Source: JAVSMW01 sp032027005
Lineage (GTDB): Bacteria; Bacillota; Thermincolia; Thermincolales; UBA2595
Direction: 5' to 3'
NCBI GenBank assembly: GCA_032027005.1
Contig: JAVSMW010000001.1
Coordinates: forward strand, 348,356-412,355
DNA: 64,000 nucleotides
The notes under the pieces were generated by a model, which worked only from the letters and a program-made list of their open reading frames with translations, did no database searches and was not told the DNA's origin. The translations under genes and the position numbers were made by a program. Positions 25,158-33,524 of the stretch are shown in pieces (within the stretch, counting starts at the first letter, position 1; every line of letters begins with the position of its first letter).

Positions 25158-25196
25158 AACAAAAGTTTCTATTGAAACCCTAAGGAAACTTTTGTT
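25158..25196 (-). terminator. 12-bp hairpin upstream of the PilZ gene
   Basis: AACAAAAGTTTC / GAAACTTTTGTT is a perfect 12-bp stem with a 15-nt loop. On the minus strand it is followed by an A/T-rich run including TATTTTTGG, so it could be a leaky terminator about 35 bases before the PilZ gene start. Confidence 0.55.
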
Positions 25197-25203
25197 GAGA
25201 TCC

Positions 25204-25254
25204 GGAAATTATGCTTTAAGGTTATCCACAATTTTACCTTAAAGCATAATTTCC
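25204..25254 (-). repeat. 19-bp perfect stem-loop between flhG and the PilZ gene
   Basis: GGAAATTATGCTTTAAGGT and its exact complement enclose a 13-nt loop, starting 7 bases past the flhG stop. No T-tract follows immediately. It could protect the 3' end of upstream mRNA, mark a processing site, or be a small inserted repeat. Confidence 0.7.
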
Positions 25255-25261
25255 TAAATAT

Positions 25262-26146
25262 TCAAAAGAGCTTGGAAATCTTTCCAAAGAAAGCCTTAAT
25301 CCCACTTGGTTCCGGTTGATATGGCTGGTCCATTACTAACTGTGCAGCCAGACGTTTGACACACTGTGCTGCGGAAGACTTCGGATACTTCAGGAGAAAT
25401 GCTTCCTGGCTTTTAACAGCTTTGGATACCAATGGATCATCTAATATGAAACCTAAATTCTCTATATTGAGCTTAAGAAATTTTTCAGCCACAATGGAAA
25501 GTTTACTGGCAGTAATATTCGCTTCCTGAACGTTTTCTACTTTGTTCACTACAAGATGCACAACTCCGTTTTTCTTTTTCATTGACATTGCTTTCACCAA
25601 GCCATATGCATCTGTTATAGCAGTGGGCTCTGGAGTGGTAATGACTATGACCTCATCTGCTGCTAGCACAAAACTCATCACATTGCGGGCCAAACCTGCC
25701 CCGGTATCGATAATCAGAATATCCGCCAATCCCTCTAGGGCTTCCAGTTTGCCAATAAACTGCTCAATTTGCCAACGTCTTAAATTGGCCAGTTCCTGCA
25801 TCCCCGAACCACCGGCAATTATCTGCAGTCCTTGAGGCCCGATAACAATAACTTCCTGGATGGTTTTTTGACCTTTTAAGACGTGGTACAAGTTGTAGCT
25901 TGGAGTTATCCCCAATATCACATCTATATTTGCCATGCCCAAATCGGCATCCAGAATCATTACCCTTTGCCCGATGGCCCCTAAGGCCAAAGCAAAATTG
26001 ATGGTAAAATTGGATTTTCCCACTCCGCCTTTACCACTAGTCACTGTAATTACTCTGGTTTTTTTGGGGGCACCCTTAATTTCACACTCAGCCTGGTGCT
26101 TAAGGGTTCTCGCCAATACGCGTAGTTTTTCGGCTTGGTCACGCAT
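25262..26146 (-). CDS. flhG: Flagellar number regulator FlhG (MinD/ParA family ATPase)
   Basis: MinD-like ATPase (YlxH/FleN) that works with FlhF to set flagellar number and position. At 294 residues it has the deviant Walker A SGKGGVGKSN (about residues 34-43), the ILDADLGMANIDV block, switch II LIIDTGAGL and a C-terminal amphipathic region for membrane contact. The N-terminal RDQAEKLRVLAR segment resembles the activator helix that stimulates FlhF GTPase. It starts two bases after the flhF stop. Confidence 0.95.
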   Translation of the reverse strand: MRDQAEKLRVLARTLKHQAECEIKGAPKKTRVITVTSGKGGVGKSNFTINFALALGAIGQRVMILDADLGMANIDVILGITPSYNLYHVLKGQKTIQEVIVIGPQGLQIIAGGSGMQELANLRRWQIEQFIGKLEALEGLADILIIDTGAGLARNVMSFVLAADEVIVITTPEPTAITDAYGLVKAMSMKKKNGVVHLVVNKVENVQEANITASKLSIVAEKFLKLNIENLGFILDDPLVSKAVKSQEAFLLKYPKSSAAQCVKRLAAQLVMDQPYQPEPSGIKAFFGKISKLF

Positions 26147-26148
26147 GG

Positions 26149-27321
26149 CTAACTCTCCCTTATCATCATTTTGGCAATTTTACCACTATCTGCGACTTCA
26201 ATATCGTCTGGGACATTCTGACCAACTGTAATGTATGAAAGACTTTTTTGAGTACTTGCTATAACATTCAGAATAGCACCAAAAGATGACGTCTCATCAA
26301 GTTTGGTGAAAACCAGCCTGGTTAGCGGGATATCGGAATAACTGTTAACTATTTCAGTCATATCCTTCGATCTGGTTGTCGCACTCAAAACCAAAAAAAC
26401 ATCTGAGGGCACGGCAATATCCAGAAAGCTCTTCAACTCTACCATTTGTTCAGTGTTTTTATGACTGCGGCCTGCTGTATCAATTAAGATAAGGTCTTTA
26501 TCAGGATGCCGGGAGATGGCAGCCTGGAGTTCTGCCGGAGTAAATACAACCTCAACGGAAATGCCTATAATTTCACCATATGTTTTCAGCTGTTCGACCG
26601 CTGCAACCCTATATGTATCAGCGGTAATCAGTGCAACCTTTTTCTTGTCAACTATGGAATAAGTTGCTGCCAGTTTGGCGATGGTGGTGGTTTTACCAAC
26701 TCCGGTCGGCCCTATAAGGGCCACAGATTGCTGATGAAATCCCTGTTTTTTAAAGGAAATTGGCTTTGATTTTTTGAGAATCTTTAAAATTTGCTTCTCC
26801 AGGGCCTTCTCTACGCATTCATCGTCCTGCATTTCCTCTTGGGATAATCTCTTCATTAACTCTTTAAAAATTTTTTTTACCAATTTTTCCTCAACATCAT
26901 TGTCAATTAAAACCTGGTAATATTTTTGTAAAGGTTTGGGAAAGTTTTTGACATCCTGCGAAGCGTCTATTTGGGACATAACTTCATTCAGCATTTGCTT
27001 CATTTCCTGGATATCTTCCCGCAGTTCACTCTCATCATTAATAGGCAAAACAGGAACAACTGCTGAAGATTGTCCGGCCACAGCAATATCTGCCACAGCC
27101 ACAGCCTGTGAACACGGAACTGCCGCCCGGGATGCCGGGACAGTTGGGACATCTTCTATCGCAGCGGTAATTTCAAACATTACCTTGCCAAATAGGCCAA
27201 ATAACCAGCCACCTTCTTTAAACTTCCTGGTATGTAAAATGACGGCATCCTTGCCCATATCCATTTTCACTTTCATCATTGCTTCCTGTTGTGTCGCCGC
27301 AGTAAACCTTTTGACACGCAC
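26149..27321 (-). CDS. flhF: Flagellar GTPase FlhF
   Basis: SRP-type GTPase that recruits early flagellar components to their site. The 390-residue protein has a basic N-terminal B domain (about residues 1-110), a helical N domain, and a G domain with GPTGVGKTTT (G1, near 205-214), ADTYRVAAVEQL, LIDTAGRSHKN (G3) and FTKLDETS (G4). The GTG start shares a base with the flhA stop (TAGTG), so it is translationally coupled to flhA. Confidence 0.95.
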   Translation of the reverse strand: MRVKRFTAATQQEAMMKVKMDMGKDAVILHTRKFKEGGWLFGLFGKVMFEITAAIEDVPTVPASRAAVPCSQAVAVADIAVAGQSSAVVPVLPINDESELREDIQEMKQMLNEVMSQIDASQDVKNFPKPLQKYYQVLIDNDVEEKLVKKIFKELMKRLSQEEMQDDECVEKALEKQILKILKKSKPISFKKQGFHQQSVALIGPTGVGKTTTIAKLAATYSIVDKKKVALITADTYRVAAVEQLKTYGEIIGISVEVVFTPAELQAAISRHPDKDLILIDTAGRSHKNTEQMVELKSFLDIAVPSDVFLVLSATTRSKDMTEIVNSYSDIPLTRLVFTKLDETSSFGAILNVIASTQKSLSYITVGQNVPDDIEVADSGKIAKMMIRES

Positions 27322-29387
27322 TAAATATTCACCACCCCTAGAGACTGCACATCAATTCTGCCTTCCAATTCGTTATAAGAGAGAACGGTCAAATTCGGGA
27401 TCATTTTTTCGGTCAGCTTTTTAAAGTAAATCCTAACTACCGGTGCACTCAGGACTATGGCCGGGTAACCTCTGGCCGCAGCCTTTTCCACGGCAGCAGA
27501 CAAACTCTGGAAAATAGCCTGGGCTTTTTCCGGGTCAAGAGCTACGTAAGAGCCATGTTCGGTATATTGAATCGAATCCCGGATAGCTTGCTCAACCGCC
27601 GGGTCCAGGGTAATTACATTTAGTGTATCATTATTGTCTGCATAAAGCTTAACAATACTGCGGGCCAAAGCTTGCCGCACATATTCGATGAGCATATCGG
27701 TATCTTTGGTGGCCCTGGCATTATCAGCCAGAGATTCCAAAATGGTAACCAGGTCCCGAATTGGGACCCGCTCCCGCAAAAGCCCGGAAAGAACTTTTTG
27801 AATCTCACCCAGTGATAAAAGGGCCGGAGTAAGTTCATCCACAACTGCCGGATGCGTCTTTTTAATGTTGTCCAACAAGTGCTGGACATCCTGTCTGCCC
27901 AGGATTTCATAGGCATGGTTCTTTATAACTTCGGTCAGGTGAGTAGCCACCACAGACGACGCATCAACAACTGTGTAACCAGCAAGCTCCGCATCTTCCC
28001 GCATACCTGCCGGTATCCATTTGGCAGGCAGGCCAAAAGCGGGCTCCACTGTGTCAATACCCTGAATATCACTTTCGGCCAAACCGGAACTCATAGCCAG
28101 ATAGTGGTCCAGTATCAACTCACCGGCGGCGACCTCAACTCCTTTGATCTTGATTATGTAGTTATTTGGTTTAAGCTGCATGTTGTCCCTCATCCTGATA
28201 GGGGGCAGGACTATTCCCAGTTCCAGAGCACACTGCCGCCGAATCATGACCACCCTGTCCAGCAGGTCTCCCCCCTGATTTGCATCTACCAACGGAATCA
28301 GGGAATAACCCATTTCTATCTCCAGAACGTCAACCTGGAGTAAGGAAACAACATTTTCCGGTTTCTTTATTTCCTCTACTTCTTCATCCTGAGCACGTTC
28401 AATCATGGCGGCCTCCTGCTGTTTCTGCACCTTTTTCAAGGCCCAAGCAGCAACCGCCAGGACAATGGCCAGGGTCAAGAATGGCACTTTGGGCATACCC
28501 AGGATAGCCATAAAGGCTAAAGCCCCGGATGCTATCATAAGGGCTCTGGGCCTGCTGAACAACTGGGAGGAAAACTCCTGGCCCAGGTTAATGTCTGAAG
28601 ATGCGGCCCGGGTAACAGTAATACCGGTAGCAGTAGATATCAGCAAAGCAGGGATCTGGGCCACCAGGCCTTCTCCTACAGTAAGAATTGTATAAGTACT
28701 CAGGGCCTGGGTAAGTTCCATATTTTTTTGCAGCATTCCGATGGCAAAACCGGCCATGATATTTATCAAAACTATGATTATGGCAGCTATAGCATCACCT
28801 TTGATGAACTTGGAGGCACCATCCATAGCTCCATAAAAATCTGCTTCTCCCTGAATTCGCTGTCTTCTCTCAATGGCTTCCTTATCAGTAATCAGGCCGG
28901 CGTTTAAATCGGCATCAATGCTCATCTGCTTACCGGGCATGGCATCCAGGGTAAATCTCGCGGCCACTTCGGCTACCCGCTCAGCACCCTTGGTGATAAC
29001 TATAAACTGTATGACAATCAGAATTAAAAAAATGATAAAACCAACAACCGGGTTTCCGCCAATTACAAACTGACCAAACTGGTGGATAATGTCTCCGGCA
29101 AAGCCATTCAAAAGGATTAACCTGGTAGAACTGACATTCAGGGACAGGCGGAATATGGTCATAATCAGCAGCAGCGTAGGAAAAGATGAAAACTGCAGGG
29201 GCTGGCTGTTGTAAATACTGACGAGTAGAATAATCAGGGAAAAGGTAATATTTGTAGTCAACAAGAAGTCCAGAAAAAAAGTCGGAACCGGCACCACCAT
29301 CATAACAACCATGCCCATGACAGCAGCTGCCACAACTATGTCACTGTGTTTATACCATTTCATAGACGCAACGTGTTGAGATGACAT
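27321..29387 (-). CDS. flhA: Flagellar export gate protein FlhA
   Basis: Forms the nonameric export gate ring of the flagellar type III apparatus. The first about 330 residues hold eight membrane helices and the conserved cytoplasmic loop (SIDADLNAGLI..., RRQRIQGEADFYGAMDGASKF). The remaining about 340 residues form the cytosolic docking ring. The ATG at 29387 has AAGGAGGA at 5 nt and gives 688 residues, the family norm. The frame stays open 44 codons further upstream, but that stretch translates a heptamer repeat and is not part of the protein. Confidence 0.95.
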   Translation of the reverse strand: MSSQHVASMKWYKHSDIVVAAAVMGMVVMMVVPVPTFFLDFLLTTNITFSLIILLVSIYNSQPLQFSSFPTLLLIMTIFRLSLNVSSTRLILLNGFAGDIIHQFGQFVIGGNPVVGFIIFLILIVIQFIVITKGAERVAEVAARFTLDAMPGKQMSIDADLNAGLITDKEAIERRQRIQGEADFYGAMDGASKFIKGDAIAAIIIVLINIMAGFAIGMLQKNMELTQALSTYTILTVGEGLVAQIPALLISTATGITVTRAASSDINLGQEFSSQLFSRPRALMIASGALAFMAILGMPKVPFLTLAIVLAVAAWALKKVQKQQEAAMIERAQDEEVEEIKKPENVVSLLQVDVLEIEMGYSLIPLVDANQGGDLLDRVVMIRRQCALELGIVLPPIRMRDNMQLKPNNYIIKIKGVEVAAGELILDHYLAMSSGLAESDIQGIDTVEPAFGLPAKWIPAGMREDAELAGYTVVDASSVVATHLTEVIKNHAYEILGRQDVQHLLDNIKKTHPAVVDELTPALLSLGEIQKVLSGLLRERVPIRDLVTILESLADNARATKDTDMLIEYVRQALARSIVKLYADNNDTLNVITLDPAVEQAIRDSIQYTEHGSYVALDPEKAQAIFQSLSAAVEKAAARGYPAIVLSAPVVRIYFKKLTEKMIPNLTVLSYNELEGRIDVQSLGVVNI

Positions 29388-29399
29388 GGTGTCCTCCTT

Positions 29400-29520
29400 A
29401 AGAGTGGGGAGTGGTGAGTGGTGAGTGATGAGTGGTGAGTGGTGAGTGTGCCAGAGATATGATCCAGTGAGGTTTTCTTTATTCTCCCCACTCTCCACTC
29501 TCCACTCTCCACTCTCCACT
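29400..29520. repeat. Inverted heptamer repeat arrays between flhB and flhA
   Basis: Positions 29401-29450 hold about seven units of GAGTGGT and close variants; 29486-29520 hold about five units of the opposite strand type (CTCCACT). The arrays face each other across about 35 bases and can pair in RNA just upstream of the flhA ribosome site, leaving AAGGAGGA at its foot. Confidence 0.85.
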
Positions 29521-29536
29521 AAGCCCGATCAATGAA

Positions 29537-30634
29537 TCAGATCTTTCCTTTAAGCTTATACACAAACGCCAGCACTTCGGCTACTGCCTGAAACAGTTCG
29601 GGGGGTACGGCATCACCTATTTCGGTACTGTGGTAAAGGGACTGCGCCAGGGGTTTATTTTCAACTACCACGATGTTGTGTTCCCTGGCAGTTGCTCTGA
29701 TTCTCTGGGCCATGTAGTCCTGCCCTTTGGCAATTATCAAAGGTGCAGCCATGGTGTCAGCATCATACTGCAGAGCCACAGCAAAATGCGTTGGGTTAGT
29801 GATGACCACATCGGCCTTGGGGAGAACCTGCATCATTCTGGCCATGGAGATCTGTTTTTGTTTTTGTTTAATTTTGGACTTAAGCAGCGGGTCCCCTTCA
29901 CTTTGTTTGTATTCATCTTTAATTTCCTGTTTGGACATCTTCAAACGTTTCTCCATCTGCAGTCTTTGGAATATGTAATCAGCAACTGCCAGAATAGCCA
30001 GCCAGACAATCACTTTAAAGACCACATTTAATGTAACATTACCGATAAAGGCCGCTGATGCCTGTAAACTCATATCTGACAGCCGGGTAAAATTCATGAT
30101 CTCTTTGGTATACTCGGAATAAACGATATAACCAACAATAATTAGTTTAATGATTGATTTAACCAGTTCAGCCAGGGATTGGGCGGAAAAAATTCTTTTC
30201 AGACCTGAGATTGGATTAATATTTTCCAATTTAAAGGCAATAGCCTCAGGATTAATACGGAAGCCGGTCTGCAAAAATGAGGCAGCCAAACCGCTGACCA
30301 GTGCCCCACCCATGATCGGAGCCAATATTTTTGTTATGGCCACCAAAACTAAAAAGAACATGGTTTGCAGTGTATGGTAATCGATAATAAAATTTTCCCG
30401 GGTAAATACCTGAAACAGGGAAGAGGTCAGAGAAGTCCAGACACCGATCATGTAAGGCGTGAAAAGTTTGATGACCATAAAGGTTGCCAATAGCACAACA
30501 ACAGAGTTTATTTCAGTGCTTTGAGCTATCTGACCTTTTTGGGCAGCCTGCTGCCTTTTTTTAGGTGTCGGCTTTTCAGTCTTTTCGGCAAACAATTGCA
30601 AATCTATTGTTATATAACGCTGCCGAAAATCCAT
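29537..30634 (-). CDS. flhB: Flagellar export switch protein FlhB
   Basis: Switches export from rod/hook to filament substrates. The 365-residue protein opens with the conserved LFAEKTEKPTPKKRQ segment, has four membrane helices (about residues 44-215) and a cytosolic domain that self-cleaves at N280-P281 in TNPTHFAVAL. The start is a well-spaced ATG (AGAGGG). It partners FliK, which is encoded in the same operon, in hook-length control. Confidence 0.96.
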   Translation of the reverse strand: MDFRQRYITIDLQLFAEKTEKPTPKKRQQAAQKGQIAQSTEINSVVVLLATFMVIKLFTPYMIGVWTSLTSSLFQVFTRENFIIDYHTLQTMFFLVLVAITKILAPIMGGALVSGLAASFLQTGFRINPEAIAFKLENINPISGLKRIFSAQSLAELVKSIIKLIIVGYIVYSEYTKEIMNFTRLSDMSLQASAAFIGNVTLNVVFKVIVWLAILAVADYIFQRLQMEKRLKMSKQEIKDEYKQSEGDPLLKSKIKQKQKQISMARMMQVLPKADVVITNPTHFAVALQYDADTMAAPLIIAKGQDYMAQRIRATAREHNIVVVENKPLAQSLYHSTEIGDAVPPELFQAVAEVLAFVYKLKGKI

Positions 30635-30646
30635 ATTGTCCCTCTT

Positions 30647-31426
30647 TTATCCCATTATTTTAATGATTCTAAGCATATCTTGGTAGTTGCTGTCAAACAG
30701 AAACTGCAAAATAGCCAGATATCCCGGAATAACAATTAATAGGAGAACAATTCCCAAAAAAATCTTCAGGGGAATCCCCACAAAAAACACCTGCATTTGC
30801 GGCACCGTCCGGGCCATAATACCCATAGCCATTTCAGCCACAAACATTGCTCCAACAACAGGAATCGCCAGCTTCAAACCTGTGACCAGCATCCCGCCAA
30901 ACAAATCAATAATCATCTGACTGGTTTTCTGCACATTGGAGAGGCCAAACAGCGGAATCCGCTGGTAACTCTGATACAAGGCGGCAATTATATAATGATG
31001 CGCATCAACGGCTAAAAACAAGAGTAAGGCCAGCAAATTGTTAAAGGTACCTACTAAAGGGGCCTGGGTGCCGTAGACAGGGTCGACGACATTGACGATG
31101 GCAAAACCCAACTGCATATCGATAGCCTGCCCTGCAAATTGTATAGCTGCAAAGGTAAACTGGGCGACAAAACCAATCACAAATCCAATCATTACTTCAC
31201 TGACCAGATATACAGCAAAGGGTCCCAATTGATCAGGGATATCCGTGACTTTTAAATGCAGCCCCTGAAATAAGACCATAGATAAAATCACAGTCAACAA
31301 GGCCTTTACCTGCATCGGCACAATCCTGTTGGAGAAAACCGGACTAACCAAAAAAATCCCGCTGACTCTGGCCAGAATTAAGAGAAAAACATCTATTTGT
31401 GAGGCAATTTGATTAAAGAAATCCAC
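30647..31426 (-). CDS. fliR: Flagellar export gate protein FliR
   Basis: One of the three proteins (FliP5-FliQ4-FliR1) of the export gate core. The 259-residue protein has about six hydrophobic helices and the family segments RVSGIFLVSPVFSNRIVP near the start and QFAGQAIDMQLGFAIVNVVDP in the middle. The start is GTG. It lies directly between fliQ and flhB in the standard order. Confidence 0.95.
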   Translation of the reverse strand: MDFFNQIASQIDVFLLILARVSGIFLVSPVFSNRIVPMQVKALLTVILSMVLFQGLHLKVTDIPDQLGPFAVYLVSEVMIGFVIGFVAQFTFAAIQFAGQAIDMQLGFAIVNVVDPVYGTQAPLVGTFNNLLALLLFLAVDAHHYIIAALYQSYQRIPLFGLSNVQKTSQMIIDLFGGMLVTGLKLAIPVVGAMFVAEMAMGIMARTVPQMQVFFVGIPLKIFLGIVLLLIVIPGYLAILQFLFDSNYQDMLRIIKIMG

Positions 31427-31455
31427 AAATATGCCCTACTTTCGGATTTATTAAT

Positions 31456-31725
31456 TTATTGGATAAATTGATTGACATTAATAAAAAGGTTGGACGTATA
31501 TGACAACATGATATTCATCATCCATGAACCAAAAAGTACCACAACGAACAATACACCGATAATTTTGGGAACAAAAGTCATGGTTTGTTCCTGAAGGTGG
31601 GTTGTGGCCTGGAAAAGGCTGATTAATATCCCTATGAGCAAGCTGCTCCCCAGAATCGGCGCCGAAACAAGGAGCACCGTGAATAAGGCTTCCTGACCCA
31701 AATATAGTACTGCATCACCATTCAT
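31456..31725 (-). CDS. fliQ: Flagellar export gate protein FliQ
   Basis: An 89-residue, two-helix gate protein. The conserved SAPILGSSLLIGILISLFQA and QEQTMTFVPKIIG segments are present. The ATG has GAGGTG at 7 nt. Confidence 0.95.
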   Translation of the reverse strand: MNGDAVLYLGQEALFTVLLVSAPILGSSLLIGILISLFQATTHLQEQTMTFVPKIIGVLFVVVLFGSWMMNIMLSYTSNLFINVNQFIQ

Positions 31726-31738
31726 ATTTAAACACCTC

Positions 31739-32518
31739 TCACCGGAAACTCATAACCAGGGAGCGGACCAACAGATTCCAGCCGTCCACCATGACAAAAA
31801 GCAATAATTTAAAAGGCAGGGATATCATCATCGGGGGAAGCATCAGCATCCCCATAGACATCAGGGAACTTGCCACAATCATGTCAATTACCACAAAGGG
31901 AATAAAAAGGATTAAACCTATTTGAAAAGCTGTTTTCAGCTCACTGATTACAAAGGCCGGAATTAATACAAAAGAGGGCACATCAGCACGGGTTTTAGGC
32001 TGTTCTAAATTTGATAATTTAACAAACAGGGCCAGGTCTGCCTCTCTGGTCTGTTTGAACATAAACTCCCGCATCGGAGCCATCGCTTTGGTAAAAGCCT
32101 CTTCCTGGGTAATTTTAGCCTCCATGTATGGCTCTAGAGCGTCTCTGTTAATTTGCGACCAGGTCGGGGCCATGACAAAAACAGTAAGAAAAAGGGCCAG
32201 TCCGATAACCACCTGATTTGGCGGGGCCTGCTGGGTCGCCAGGGCACTCCGCATAAAGGAAAGAACCACTACAATTCTTGTAAAAGAAGTCATCATAATC
32301 AGAATAGAGGGAGCCAAAGACAGTACTGTTAACAGAAAAATAATTTGCAGGCTGGCTGATATATCTTCCGGACTATTGGCATCACCCACCCCGATATTTA
32401 CAGTCGGCAGGGGAATGGCGGGAGCTGCTGCAGCCATAGCGGAAACCAGCAGCAAAGCGGCTGCCGTGAGAATTCCCACTGAAGCCACCGCAAAAAATGT
32501 TTTATATGACCTATTCAT
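31739..32518 (-). CDS. fliP: Flagellar export gate protein FliP
   Basis: Gate protein with a cleavable signal peptide (about residues 1-30, ending AAAAPA). The mature part has four helices and the signatures LSLAPSILIMMTSFTRIVVVLS (in two stretches) and PFVVIDMIVASSLMSMGMLMLPP. The ATG at 32518 (MNRSYK) overlaps the fliO stop by 8 bases (ATGAATAG) and has AGAGG at 9 nt; an ATG three codons upstream lacks spacing. Length is 259 residues. Confidence 0.94.
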   Translation of the reverse strand: MNRSYKTFFAVASVGILTAAALLLVSAMAAAAPAIPLPTVNIGVGDANSPEDISASLQIIFLLTVLSLAPSILIMMTSFTRIVVVLSFMRSALATQQAPPNQVVIGLALFLTVFVMAPTWSQINRDALEPYMEAKITQEEAFTKAMAPMREFMFKQTREADLALFVKLSNLEQPKTRADVPSFVLIPAFVISELKTAFQIGLILFIPFVVIDMIVASSLMSMGMLMLPPMMISLPFKLLLFVMVDGWNLLVRSLVMSFR

Positions 32519-33131
32519 CTTTGTCATCCTCTCGGGAATAACCACCGCGGTTGTCAACAATTTTCTGGAGTTTTTCTATCTGTTTTTGAATATGGGAATT
32601 AAAAGAGCCATGAGAGACATTTGGGCTGGAAAAACCAGGTATAATTCTTTTCAGAATACTTGATGGAATAATCGGTTCAGCATCCCTTTCCCTGGCTCTG
32701 GCTGAAATTTCTTCAATTTCGGCTTCATCGGTAATTTCAGTAATAAGACTTATATTGTGGTCGGTTACACCCAGCACATAGACCTTACCAGCTATCTGAG
32801 TGATATAAATTCCTTTATTAATGCTGAAAGCATACTGATCCAAAACATTGATGCTGGCTGCCTTTGTTAGAACCTTCATGTTTTTCCTTAATAGTTTCAT
32901 CGTCAGGTAAGTTAGGCCAACAATAATAATCAGACTTACCAACAACCTGAAAAACAGAGAAGTCATACTGGGCATGGGAGGAACCTGGGGATCACTGACT
33001 GGGTCAAGGTTTAATACCTGTACTGCTGCCATCACCTGATGAGCCGGATAGGTAAAATACAACCATAGCCCAGCTGCCGGTAAAGACCACAACCTGGCAA
33101 ATTTTTGCATCAACAAATTAACCCCTTTCAT
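32511..33131 (-). CDS. fliO: Flagellar export assembly protein FliO
   Basis: Helps FliP oligomerise during gate assembly. The protein has an N-terminal hydrophobic signal segment, a second membrane helix (about residues 60-78, SLFFRLLVSLIIIVGLTYL) and a cytosolic domain with a KVYVLGVTDHNISLI motif typical of FliO/FliZ. Sequence conservation in this family is low, so context carries weight. The start is uncertain: the ATG at 33131 has no spacing from its GGAGG, and a TTG or ATG six or seven codons later (33113 or 33110) is as likely. Confidence 0.85.
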   Translation of the reverse strand: MKGVNLLMQKFARLWSLPAAGLWLYFTYPAHQVMAAVQVLNLDPVSDPQVPPMPSMTSLFFRLLVSLIIIVGLTYLTMKLLRKNMKVLTKAASINVLDQYAFSINKGIYITQIAGKVYVLGVTDHNISLITEITDEAEIEEISARARERDAEPIIPSSILKRIIPGFSSPNVSHGSFNSHIQKQIEKLQKIVDNRGGYSREDDKDE

Positions 33132-33143
33132 CCTCCGGGCGGG

Positions 33144-33506
33144 TTAAGCCAGAGCTTTACGAATAGCTTCCAGTACACGGTCGGGTTGAAAGGGCTTAAC
33201 GATAAAATCTTTAGCTCCGGCTTGAATGGCATCAATGACCATGGCCTGCTGGCCCATTGCACTGCACATAATAATATTGGCCCTGGAATCAACTTTTTTA
33301 ATCTCCTTAACTGCGGTAATCCCATCCATTTCAGGCATAGTTATATCCATAGTTGTTAAATCTGGTCGCAGTTCCTGGTATTTTTGCAAAGCAATCCGGC
33401 CATTTTCAGCTTCACCGACAATCTGGTAGCCATTTTTAGTGAGAATATCTTTGATCATCATGCGCATAAAGGCTGCATCATCAACAACGAGAATACGGGC
33501 TCCCAT
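33144..33506 (-). CDS. cheY: Chemotaxis response regulator CheY
   Basis: A single receiver domain of 120 residues. It shows D9-D10, the phospho-acceptor D54 (TMDITMPEMDG), the switch serine/threonine region (IIMCSAMG) and the lysine in FIVKPFQP. Phosphorylated by CheA and dephosphorylated by FliY and CheC, it binds the switch. In the B. subtilis-type system CheY-P promotes counter-clockwise rotation; whether that holds here is inference. Confidence 0.95.
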   Translation of the reverse strand: MGARILVVDDAAFMRMMIKDILTKNGYQIVGEAENGRIALQKYQELRPDLTTMDITMPEMDGITAVKEIKKVDSRANIIMCSAMGQQAMVIDAIQAGAKDFIVKPFQPDRVLEAIRKALA

Positions 33507-33524
33507 GGTTGGCCTCCTTCTGAT

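Noticed and set aside
29388..29519. A 44-codon N-terminal extension of FlhA
   Set aside because: It translates the heptamer repeat arrays. The ATG at 29387 has a perfect ribosome site and gives the normal family length.
29400..29520. CRISPR array
   Set aside because: Repeat units are seven bases without unique spacers, and no cas gene is near.
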